From Ruminococcus flavefaciens (GTDB taxonomy: Bacteria > Bacillota_A > Clostridia > Oscillospirales > Ruminococcaceae): 7,546 bases of DNA. Numbering within the stretch: the stretch's first letter is position 1; every line of letters begins with the position of its first letter. The position numbers and the translations under genes are program-made. Of the stretch, positions 1 to 4,842 are shown piece by piece. Under the pieces are notes generated by a model that was not told where the DNA came from, ran no database searches, and saw only the letters and a program-made list of their open reading frames with translations. The stretch covers positions 1 to 7,546 of the forward strand of contig SFFP01000080.1 in assembly GCA_004556875.1 (NCBI GenBank), read 5' to 3'.

Positions 1-483
1 CCATTGATCGAATATAATGCTCCATGGATATACACAGTCAGACAAATAGAAATCGGAAGTGGGATTACTAAAGTGGGATATGTTGATTACTCAGACTATG
101 GTCTTGAAAAGATAACAATCCTTAATCCCGAATGTATCATATGTGAAACACCGGACAATGCAGATCCTGCAGACAGCGATTATATAAGCCCAATCAGATA
201 CGGAGGAGTAATTTGCGGTTACAGAGGCTCAACTGCACAGTCTTATGCAGAGAAGCACGGTTTCAGTTTTATAGAAATAGATGAAACACCTGTCAGAATA
301 AAAGGTGACGTAAATGGTGACGGCGAATTCAGCATTTCAGATGTTGTAACTCTTCAGAAATGGCTGCTTGCTGTTCCCGATACCGAACTTGTTGACTGGA
401 AGGCTGCTGATCTGTGCGAGGACGATAAGATCGATGTTTTTGATCTTTGCCTTATGAGAAAAGAAGTGATTTTAAAACCATGA
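1..483 (+). CDS. C-terminal part of an LRR (BspA-type)/dockerin protein, 5' truncated
   Basis: The reading frame is open from base 1, so the window holds only the C-terminal ~160 residues of a longer gene; the TTG at base 4 is an internal codon and not the start. The first ~95 residues resemble the end of a BspA/LRR_5 leucine-rich-repeat domain, with LEKITILNPECII and the typical last-repeat motif ICGYRGSTAQSYAEKHGFSF. The last ~55 residues are a type I dockerin. It has two calcium-loop/helix segments, DVNGDGEFSISDV and DLCEDDKIDVFDL, separated by a WLL...DW linker. Dockerins bind cohesin modules of scaffoldins, so the parent protein is probably secreted and attached to a cellulosome or the cell surface; the LRR part suggests binding rather than catalysis. 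A strong terminator follows 25 bp after the stop. The gene looks chromosomal and gives the best taxonomic hint (Ruminococcus). What lies upstream of the LRR part cannot be seen. Confidence 0.9.
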   Translation, partial: PLIEYNAPWIYTVRQIEIGSGITKVGYVDYSDYGLEKITILNPECIICETPDNADPADSDYISPIRYGGVICGYRGSTAQSYAEKHGFSFIEIDETPVRIKGDVNGDGEFSISDVVTLQKWLLAVPDTELVDWKAADLCEDDKIDVFDLCLMRKEVILKP

Positions 484-507
484 TAGGTGATATAAGGATA
501 TGAAATA

Positions 508-539
508 AGCAGCTCCTGTGAGGGAGCTGCTGTTTTTTT
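508..539 (+). terminator. Rho-independent terminator of the dockerin gene
   Basis: A perfect 9-bp stem, AGCAGCTCC (508-516) with GGAGCTGCT (523-531), has a 6-nt loop and is followed by seven T residues (533-539). It begins 25 bp after the dockerin stop and ends the chromosomal transcription unit before the mobile element. Confidence 0.92.
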
Positions 540-540
540 C

Positions 541-797
541 AGAATTATAACATAAAAGCTTTGAAATAGCAAGATGCGCGGAGAAATATATGCCTTTTAT
601 TCGTTTGTGACGCGAACATGGGTGCGGCGGCTCGCCGCTTATAACATATTAACCGTGAAATTTCAACCCTCATGCCGAAAATACGATGTTTTCGGGCGAT
701 TTCAGCGGTCAACTGTGTGCTTTGGTCAACAATCGGTCAACTTTCACGATACTTCAAGATAGCACAAGAAAGCTTTCACGCATCTTGTTGTATCCAG
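541..797. other. Non-coding left flank of the element (presumed att region)
   Basis: I see no gene here; the short rightward frames at 574 and 672 show no family resemblance and the second runs antisense through the integrase. Structure present: a GC-rich hairpin GCGGCG/CGCCGC (624-638), a 7-bp hairpin CCGAAAA/TTTTCGG (675-695), three GGTCAAC copies (707-741), two CTTTCACG copies (741-748 and 773-780) and the palindrome GAAAGCTTTC (768-777). Inverted and direct repeats next to the 3' end of a tyrosine integrase gene are what is expected of an attachment region. The exact boundary with the chromosome cannot be fixed from this window alone. Confidence 0.5.
707..741. repeat. Three GGTCAAC direct repeats (candidate integrase arm sites)
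   Basis: GGTCAAC occurs at 707-713, 724-730 and 735-741; the outer two extend to CGGTCAACT. On the integrase strand they read GTTGACC. Short direct repeats inside one end of an element and close to the int 3' end are typical arm-type sites bound by the N-terminal domain of Tn916/lambda-type integrases. That role is inferred from position and repetition only. Confidence 0.5.
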
Positions 798-1991
798 TCA
801 CACCGCTTCACGCTTCGGCATTTTCGGCATTGCTTTCGTGACAGCCTCACAACAGTGCAGATCGTTTTTTTTGAGTGTGTGAGAGTAAATTCTCAGTGTC
901 ACATCAGGACGTGCATGACCTGCTCTCTTAGCTGCGTCTGCGATGCTGATGCCTGCTTGAAGCTGCAAGCTCACCGATGTATGACGGAACATATGCGGAT
1001 GTATCCTCGGCAGTCCGTTATTTTCGGTAAAACTGTTCAGCCAGCTTCTTGCTGTTGCAGGATTGAGGAATGTACCATATTTCTTCTGAGAAAAGAAAAC
1101 GGCGTTATCCTCGTAGTTCCACTTGCTTCCGTACCTCTCAGCCGTTTCATCATAGTAAGCCTTGTACTCTCTGAGCATATCCATGATACTTGTGTCCAAT
1201 GTGAGCCAGCGGTCACCAGCATTTGTCTTGCAGCCGTCATGAATATGAGAACCCGTCTTGTCAACAATAAAGTGCTTGCAGATATGAATGCGATTATTCT
1301 CAAACTCAATGTTATCCCACGTCAGCGCACAAATCTCACCGATACGGCATCCGGTTGCAAGCATCACACTGAACATGACCTGGTACATATAGTGCTTCTT
1401 GTCAGCATACAGAGCGCTGAAAAATGCGTTGATGTCATCTTCCGAGAGAGCCTCAACTTCCTTCTGATCACGCTTGGGCGGAGTTGCAGCACTTGCATAA
1501 TTGCGAGGGATCAGGTTTTCCTTGAATGCCATTGAAAGCATGGAATGAATGAACAGGTGATACTGATAGACCGTCGCCTTTGACACGCCTGTGCTGAGCA
1601 TATCAGAATACGCCTTGTTGATCGCCGCAGGGGTAAGCTGTTTGAGCTGGATATGCCCAATGTAAGGGGCAACACGCTGACGATAGCCGTTGTATGTGTA
1701 AACAGTCGAGGGCGCAAGCCCTGCCTGTTCCTTGATACCGATCGCATAATCGCAGTAGTTATCAAAAGTGATATGGGAGTCACTTGCGGTCTGTTCCTCG
1801 ACCTGCTTCTCAAAGATTATACCTTGCTTCTCAGCATTCTTCCTGTTCCACGCTTCGGTCTTGTCGGGATCATACTTGATGGACAGTGTTCTGAAAACCT
1901 GTCTTCCGGTCTGTGTATCACGGTGATCGAACACCCTGATGCGGTAGGAAGTAATCTTCCTGTCTTTGTTTCTTCGTTCCTGAATATTCAT
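798..1991 (-). CDS. int: Tyrosine recombinase/integrase (Tn916-type), complete
   Basis: This 397-aa protein is a full-length phage/ICE-type tyrosine integrase that should catalyse excision and integration of the element through a covalent 3'-phosphotyrosine intermediate. The N-terminal ~60 residues are an arm-binding-like domain. Residues ~73-165 form the SAM-like core-binding domain (TFDNYCDYAIGI...). Residues ~180-390 form the catalytic domain, with every expected residue visible: R216 (ATGCRIGEICALTW), K255, H333 and R336 (HMFRHT), H359 (AGHA) and nucleophile Y369 (RIYSH). The start ATG has AAAGGTGG 7 nt upstream and overlaps the stop of a 16-codon upstream ORF (ATGA), which suggests translational coupling. 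A consensus promoter lies ~85 bp upstream. The gene reads leftward toward the presumed attachment end, the usual arrangement. Nothing suggests inactivation. Confidence 0.95.
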   Translation of the reverse strand: MNIQERRNKDRKITSYRIRVFDHRDTQTGRQVFRTLSIKYDPDKTEAWNRKNAEKQGIIFEKQVEEQTASDSHITFDNYCDYAIGIKEQAGLAPSTVYTYNGYRQRVAPYIGHIQLKQLTPAAINKAYSDMLSTGVSKATVYQYHLFIHSMLSMAFKENLIPRNYASAATPPKRDQKEVEALSEDDINAFFSALYADKKHYMYQVMFSVMLATGCRIGEICALTWDNIEFENNRIHICKHFIVDKTGSHIHDGCKTNAGDRWLTLDTSIMDMLREYKAYYDETAERYGSKWNYEDNAVFFSQKKYGTFLNPATARSWLNSFTENNGLPRIHPHMFRHTSVSLQLQAGISIADAAKRAGHARPDVTLRIYSHTLKKNDLHCCEAVTKAMPKMPKREAV

Positions 1992-2038
1992 CTGACCGCC
2001 ACCTTTCTGATTGTGACGGTGTTCACTGCCTTAAACAT
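1988..2038 (-). CDS. 16-aa leader peptide overlapping the integrase start
   Basis: The ORF encodes MFKAVNTVTIRKVAVR. Its TGA stop shares the ATGA tetranucleotide with the integrase start codon. A GGAGG sequence (2043-2047) lies 4 nt before its ATG, a little close but usable, and the int promoter lies just upstream, so a transcript from it would include this ORF first. The likely role is translational coupling or attenuation of integrase synthesis rather than a free-standing product. The frame continues upstream to an ATG at 2188, but that longer version would begin upstream of the promoter and has no good ribosome-binding site, so the short form is preferred. Confidence 0.55.
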   Translation of the reverse strand: MFKAVNTVTIRKVAVR

Positions 2039-2070
2039 AAAACCTCCGTTCCGACAGCGAATATATCGTA

Positions 2071-2104
2071 GTATAATTATACCATAATTCGCTTTTGTTG
2101 TCAC
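2071..2104 (-). promoter_or_regulatory. Integrase promoter with palindrome over the -10
   Basis: On the minus strand, GTGACA (-35, 2099-2104) and TATAAT (-10, 2076-2081) are separated by 17 bp, with an extended -10 TGG just before. The -10 lies inside the perfect 12-bp palindrome GTATAATTATAC (2071-2082), itself flanked by GCGAAT (2057-2062) and ATTCGC (2087-2092). A second small inverted repeat, CACTA/TAGTG (2102-2117), overlaps the -35. The promoter call is strong; operator function of the palindromes is inference. Confidence 0.8.
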
Positions 2105-2145
2105 TACTCTTTTAGTGTTTCTTTTTGTAATTCTACATTTTAATA

Positions 2146-2196
2146 GGTATGCTCTGGCAAAGGCTTTCTTTTTCGTGCGCATTGCCAAAGCATACC
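2146..2196. promoter_or_regulatory. Long hairpin between the xis-like gene and int
   Basis: GGTATGCTCTGGCAA (2146-2160) pairs with TTGCCAAAGCATACC (2182-2196): 15 positions with one mismatch and a 21-nt loop. It begins 12 bp past the 3' end of the leftward xis-like gene. On the plus strand it is followed by ATTTTTCTTTC and resembles a terminator against rightward transcripts. On the minus strand no T-run follows, so it may slow read-through or protect the xis mRNA end instead of terminating cleanly. Confidence 0.6.
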
Positions 2197-2207
2197 ATTT
2201 TTCTTTC

Positions 2208-2483
2208 TCAGGCAGCCCCGTTCAGATAGTCAAGCAGGGACTTCTTGCTGATCAGAATCTTGCCGCACTTGCCTTCACCAGTACGGATGTAGTGAATCTT
2301 CCCCTGCGTTACCAGTTTACGGACGGTATGCTCAGACAGTTCCTTTACAACCTCGGTACACTCCTTAATGGTGAGCATTTCCATAGGCTGAACTTTCTCC
2401 TGCTTCTCGGCAGGCTCATCCTCCACCAGTTCAGTCAGTAGGTCGAGGATCTGGTCGATAATTTCCTGTTTGTTTCTTTTCAT
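2208..2483 (-). CDS. Excisionase-like winged helix-turn-helix protein (HTH_17 type)
   Basis: This is a 91-aa protein. Residues ~1-30 are a charged helix (KQEIIDQILDLLTELVEDE). Residues ~36-89 match the excisionase/HTH_17 pattern: MLTIKECTEVVKELSEHTVRKLV forms the helix-turn-helix, and GKIHYIRTGEGKCGKILIS forms the wing, ending in a short helix SLLDYLNG. Such proteins bend DNA at element ends to favour excision over integration, and some also regulate transcription. AAGGAG (2493-2498) precedes the ATG by 9 nt, which fixes the start. Its place immediately upstream of int in the same orientation supports an Xis role. A MerR-like or purely regulatory function cannot be excluded. The N-terminal helical extension is longer than in minimal Xis proteins of 60-70 aa. 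Confidence 0.8.
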   Translation of the reverse strand: MKRNKQEIIDQILDLLTELVEDEPAEKQEKVQPMEMLTIKECTEVVKELSEHTVRKLVTQGKIHYIRTGEGKCGKILISKKSLLDYLNGAA

Positions 2484-2513
2484 AGCTTGTTACTCCTTAG
2501 CTTGTCTATCTCT

Positions 2514-2636
2514 ACGCTTATAGAGCGAGGGGATCGCTTTCTCTATCTGCCCCTCTGTGTCATATTGTGTTGTGTGTTATAGCTGTGCGGAACGCCAAGC
2601 GCCGTCCCATCTCACAGCTATTGTTGTAGGATTTTC
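2514..2636. promoter_or_regulatory. Intergenic hairpins upstream of the xis-like gene
   Basis: The spacer between the coiled-coil gene and the xis-like gene holds two foldable segments. ATAGAG/CTCTAT enclosing GCGA/TCGC spans about 2520-2546, with GAGGGG/CCCCTC (2527-2532 and 2550-2555) as an alternative pairing. A 9-bp stem, ATAGCTGTG (2579-2587) with CACAGCTAT (2613-2621), has a 25-nt loop. The second lies just after the stop of the upstream leftward gene and lacks a T-run, so it is at best a weak terminator or a mRNA-processing structure. No separate promoter for the xis-like gene is obvious, so it may be co-transcribed with the gene at 2637-2951. Confidence 0.4.
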
Positions 2637-2951
2637 TCAATCCACATAAGGGTTGTGCTTCTTGTCAAAGAATGAAGTCTGTCCGTCCATCTCATCACTG
2701 TCCTGAGCTGTATCTGTATCGCTCACGACAGTCCCCTGAGCTGTAAGCTCCAAGAGCTTCTCAGGGTGCTGAGTGATAAGTTCAAAGAACGCCTTCTGGT
2801 CAAGCCCAAATGTATCACGCACCCTTGCGAGCTGCATCTCATTCAGCCTTGCATTGATCTTGTCGATCTCCGCACTGTCCTCACGCACACGCTTTTCCAG
2901 AGCATCACGCTTAGACAGGAGCTTCTTTGTCTGTTCTTCATAGCTGAGCAT
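2637..2951 (-). CDS. Small coiled-coil protein of mobile elements (DUF4315-like)
   Basis: This is a 104-aa protein of unknown function. Residues ~4-45 are a heptad-rich charged helix (KKLLSKRDALEKRVREDSAE, then IDKINARLNEMQ). A short segment FGLDQKAFFELITQHPEKLL follows. The tail is acidic and polar and ends in DKKHNPYVD. The layout of a coiled coil followed by a 'later helix' of about 20 residues resembles the small DUF4315-type proteins found in Clostridia conjugative and mobilizable elements; I make this comparison by eye only. The start is placed at 2951, where GGAAG lies 8 nt upstream, rather than at the further upstream ATGs, because the candidate promoter -10 (3021-3026) falls inside that longer frame. 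It would be the first gene of a leftward unit including the xis-like gene. Confidence 0.6.
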   Translation of the reverse strand: MLSYEEQTKKLLSKRDALEKRVREDSAEIDKINARLNEMQLARVRDTFGLDQKAFFELITQHPEKLLELTAQGTVVSDTDTAQDSDEMDGQTSFFDKKHNPYVD

Positions 2952-3020
2952 AAATCTCACTTCCTTCCGTTTTGTTCTCTCCTTGTTTTGTATCTGCTGA
3001 GGAGTTATCCTCATACACCA

Positions 3021-3062
3021 ATTATAGCGCGCAATGAAGCCAATTACCAGCCGCAATTGCGC
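3021..3062 (-). promoter_or_regulatory. Leftward promoter with GCGCAAT inverted repeat
   Basis: A perfect -10 TATAAT on the minus strand (3021-3026) has no good -35. Its place is taken by an inverted repeat, GCGCAAT (3029-3035) and ATTGCGC (3056-3062), separated by 20 bp. A -10 without -35 plus an inverted repeat suggests an activator-dependent or repressible promoter for the gene ending at 2637. GAGGA/TCCTC (2999-3012) forms a small hairpin just downstream in the transcript. Confidence 0.5.
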
Positions 3063-3447
3063 ATGAACTTTCGGTCGATCACCGTACCAAACCAGTGTAT
3101 TTTCACCGGGCATTTTACGGCAGCTACGGCGGAGCAATTATTATTATCACGCACTATATCAGAGGGCATTGTAAATTACCCTCCATATATCTACCGTGAA
3201 ATTTGAAAAAGTGGGACGATTTTTCCGAAAAGTTCATAGAATGTTTACAAATAGGTGCCTTACGGCGATGACCTAAAAACATCTCTCACCTTACTACCGA
3301 GGAAATTCCGTTTGGGACAATGATTTCGAGAAATTTTTTGCCCGAAATTGAAATGTTCTCCGTTATGCCTAAATCAAACTGTATTTTTCTGTATGATTTA
3401 CCGACAATGCACCTGCCGTCAGCATTGTGTCAGGAGAAGTAATTATT

Positions 3448-3534
3448 ATGGGGAATGTTCCTGCGGAGAGCGTCAGGCAGACCGTCAGCGGAACGGAGGA
3501 CGGCGCTCCGAGCTTTGCAATTTCATCGTCATAA
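3448..3534 (+). CDS. Possible 28-aa small protein in a folded block
   Basis: The ORF encodes MGNVPAESVRQTVSGTEDGA followed by PSFAISSS. AGGAG (3432-3436) lies 11 nt before the ATG. The DNA of this ORF also folds: GTTCC-GC (3457-3464) with GC-GGAAC (3488-3494), then CGGAG/CTCCG (3494-3510), and GTCAG occurs four times in 3418-3488. The ORF may be real, a leader peptide, or an accident of a structured RNA or DNA element. I do not recognise the peptide as a named family. Confidence 0.3.
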   Translation: MGNVPAESVRQTVSGTEDGAPSFAISSS

Positions 3535-3704
3535 TAAATAGTTTTCCGGTGTTGAATTTAGTCGATAGGGAGAACTACCATGAACAAACTGTAAACTTTT
3601 CAGAAAATCATGCCCAAAAGTCTAAAAACTCCGGTTGTATAGTGGAGGGTGTTTTCGCCGTGTAGGTCACAGCCTTCTACATATCATTACCAATAAAAAC
3701 AGGC

Positions 3705-3794
3705 TATCGTTAAGTGCCGCCGAAATAATCTCCGTTATTCACAAATATCCTGTCGCATATTTTCTGAAATTTTCAGCGTAGATACTTAACGATA
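3705..3794. repeat. 11-bp perfect inverted repeat around 68 bp
   Basis: TATCGTTAAGT (3705-3715) and its exact reverse complement ACTTAACGATA (3784-3794) enclose 68 bp. Inside are AATAA/TTATT (3724-3739) and CTGAAA-T-TTTCAG (3764-3776). The layout could be a protein-binding pair (relaxosome, Xis or replication initiation) or the base of a branched RNA. No T-run follows, so it is not a terminator. Confidence 0.6.
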
Positions 3795-3851
3795 CGGCTC
3801 ATATTTTGGTATTGATATATGGAGATGTTTTTTCATTAAACTGCCGCCCAG

Positions 3852-3892
3852 ACTGCGCAATAACTGCGCCGATATTTATTACAATAATATCG
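3852..3892 (+). promoter_or_regulatory. Candidate promoter of the mobilization operon with operator repeats
   Basis: A good -10, TACAAT (3880-3885), lies inside the inverted repeat CGATATT (3870-3876)/AATATCG (3886-3892). Upstream, in place of a -35, ACTGCGC is repeated at 3852-3858 and 3863-3869, exactly 11 bp apart, within a TGCGCAAT motif also found at the leftward promoter. Transcription from here would give a leader of about 300 nt before mobC. The promoter call is inferred; no consensus -35 is present. Confidence 0.45.
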
Positions 3893-3922
3893 TGAACAGA
3901 GCGAAGGTATCAAGGGGCGAGC

Positions 3923-3997
3923 ATGAACGATATGACCGCCGACCGAAGCGGCGGCATAAAAGAGAGAAAGTCGCTGACGCTCCAATTCTCGCAATAA
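3923..3997 (+). CDS. Possible 24-aa small protein or leader peptide
   Basis: The ORF encodes MNDMTADRSGGIKERKSLTL followed by QFSQ, with AAGGGG (3912-3917) ending 5 nt before the ATG, a good ribosome-binding site. It begins about 30 nt after the candidate mob promoter start, so it would be the first ORF of the mob transcript. Its codons also form the CCGCCG/CGGCGG hairpin (3936-3954) and the left arm of the next hairpin. It may therefore be a leader peptide whose translation affects folding downstream. I do not recognise it as a named family. Confidence 0.35.
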   Translation: MNDMTADRSGGIKERKSLTLQFSQ

Positions 3998-4171
3998 CAG
4001 CGAGAAAACCGCCGAAAGGCGGTAAAAGCCGTGCCGATGAAAAATCGGCACTCTCAGTTCGCAAGCACGGTGGATTGTGCCGCGTTTCGGAAAACACGGA
4101 CAAATCCACGATGCTTGTCAGGGGAAAATTTCCCCTAAGACCCCTAAAACAAAAAGACCGCTGATGCGGTC
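3936..4171 (+). promoter_or_regulatory. Seven-hairpin tract: candidate oriT and/or structured mob leader
   Basis: Consecutive stems are CCGCCG/CGGCGG (3936-3954); TTCTCGC/GCGAGAA (3986-4006); ACCGCC-GAAA-GGCGGT (4008-4023); GTGCCGAT/ATCGGCAC (4031-4051); CAAGCA with GTGGATT paired to AATCCAC with TGCTTG (4062-4117, 2x2 internal loop); AGGGGAAA-A-TTTCCCCT (4120-4136); and GACCGC-TGAT-GCGGTC (4156-4171). The tandem CCCCTAAGA/CCCCTAAAA (4132-4149) sits between the last two. Being immediately upstream of mobC-relaxase, this is where MOBP elements usually carry oriT. The nick site cannot be named from sequence alone. Confidence 0.6.
4150..4171 (-). terminator. Leftward terminator-like hairpin
   Basis: Read on the minus strand, GACCGC-ATCA-GCGGTC is followed by TTTTTG and then TTTT, giving a short terminator for transcripts coming leftward out of the mob region. 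On the plus strand the same hairpin lies 20 bp before the mobC start, just upstream of its ribosome-binding site, so it may instead belong to oriT. Confidence 0.45.
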
Positions 4172-4191
4172 AGGAACGAAAGGAAGAAAAT

Positions 4192-4842
4192 ATGACAAAA
4201 GCAGAGAAAAACTACAAGCGTGACTACGGTCACAAGGACAGCACTGAGCTTACCTTGAATTATACCCGTGACGGTATGCGTGAGGAACTTGACGAAGTGC
4301 TTGAAAAAGTCAGTCCCGATGAGCTTACCGCAGATGAGCAGGAGTATCTGGACGGCAGAGGTCAATGCCGTAATCATACGCTGAATATCCGCTTCAATGA
4401 TACCGAATGGGAGCATATTTGCAGGCAGGCGGAATTGCTTCATGTAAAGAAGTCAAGTTATGTTCGTGAGTGTGCAAAGGCGCATTATGTTCTGATGATG
4501 GATCAGGGCGATATGAACGGCATTATCGGGGCGGTCAGAGCCTTATCCACCAATGTGAATCAGATAGCCCGACGTGCCAATAAAACAGGACGGGTTTATG
4601 AGGAAGATATAACTACTACGAAAGAGAGTGTGAATGCGATTTGGCAGTTACTAAGCTACATTCGATCAGCGACTCAGTGTGCGGAAGCCTTGAATACATC
4701 GTGGACGGGAATAAGACCAGAGGTCATTCGCTTGTCGAGTCTTTTATGTGCGAGACAGAACCCGTCAGAGCAGCCGAACAGTTCCGAGCCGTCAGAGAGC
4801 GTTTCGGAAGTGGGCGAAGCACCACCAAAGCACAGCACATAA
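4192..4842 (+). CDS. mobC: MobC-like relaxosome accessory protein
   Basis: This is a 216-aa protein. Residues ~1-58 are a charged N-terminal extension (ELTLNYTRDGMREELDEVLE). Residues ~60-97 look like a ribbon-helix-helix DNA-binding unit (NHTLNIRFNDTEWEHICRQA, then KKSSYVRECAKAHYV). Residues ~110-160 carry the MobC signature ALSTNVNQIARRANKTGRV and the helix ESVNAIWQLLSYIRSA. Such proteins bind oriT, open the DNA near nic and recruit the relaxase. AGGAAG (4181-4186) precedes the ATG by 5 nt. The conserved domain ends near residue 160; the rest (CAEALNTSWTG...PPKHST, rich in S, P and E) is read out of frame over the relaxase N-terminus. This unusual tail may be a by-product of the overlap rather than a selected domain. 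It is the first long gene of the mob operon. Confidence 0.87.
   Translation: MTKAEKNYKRDYGHKDSTELTLNYTRDGMREELDEVLEKVSPDELTADEQEYLDGRGQCRNHTLNIRFNDTEWEHICRQAELLHVKKSSYVRECAKAHYVLMMDQGDMNGIIGAVRALSTNVNQIARRANKTGRVYEEDITTTKESVNAIWQLLSYIRSATQCAEALNTSWTGIRPEVIRLSSLLCARQNPSEQPNSSEPSESVSEVGEAPPKHST

Larger units (their letters stand above)
2952..4191. other. 1.24-kb non-coding, structure-rich centre of the element
   Basis: I find no convincing long gene on either strand. Longer open frames at 2766, 3348, 3836, 3879 and 3892 lack a believable start or domain and are interrupted by perfect hairpins. Beyond the sites listed separately, the following are visible: GAGGG/CCCTC (3162-3183); TAGGT-GCC/GGC-ACCTA hairpin (3252-3275); ACAATGC/GCATTGT (3404-3428); TGTAG/CTACA (3661-3681). 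A mini-ORF with ribosome-binding site (GGGAG, ATG at 3580) encodes only MNKL. The stretch separates leftward and rightward transcription units, as expected for the control and transfer-origin region of an IME, but it is larger than that needs. Confidence 0.6.

Noticed and set aside
672..1535. 287-codon rightward open frame opposite the integrase
   Set aside because: It is antisense to a complete integrase with all catalytic residues; its translation is Cys/His-rich without any domain pattern and it has no ribosome-binding site.
2952..3137. 62-residue N-terminal extension of the coiled-coil protein
   Set aside because: It would cover the TATAAT promoter and the GCGCAAT inverted repeat, lacks a good ribosome-binding site, and its composition differs from the coiled-coil part.
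652..3204. 12-bp match ACCGTGAAATTT at 652-663 and 3193-3204 as an att pair
   Set aside because: It would leave the mobilization genes outside the element, and a 12-bp match is expected by chance about once or twice in 7.5 kb.
2766..3206. 146-codon rightward frame overlapping the coiled-coil gene
   Set aside because: Antisense to a gene with a clear ribosome-binding site and helical heptads; no family resemblance.
3580..3594. 4-codon ORF (MNKL) with GGGAG upstream
   Set aside because: Too short to support as a gene and no downstream gene to couple to; mentioned only within the central-region entry.
3348..3665. 105-codon rightward frame in the central region
   Set aside because: Start lacks a ribosome-binding site, composition is Cys/Arg-rich with no domain, and the DNA is dominated by hairpins; the 28-codon ORF in another frame has better initiation signals.
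3705..3892. Rolling-circle replication origin
   Set aside because: Inverted repeats would fit, but no replication initiator gene is present in the element.
3892..4164. 90-codon rightward frame across the hairpin tract
   Set aside because: Its very basic translation follows from the GC-rich stems; no ribosome-binding site, and it overlaps the better-initiated 24-codon ORF.
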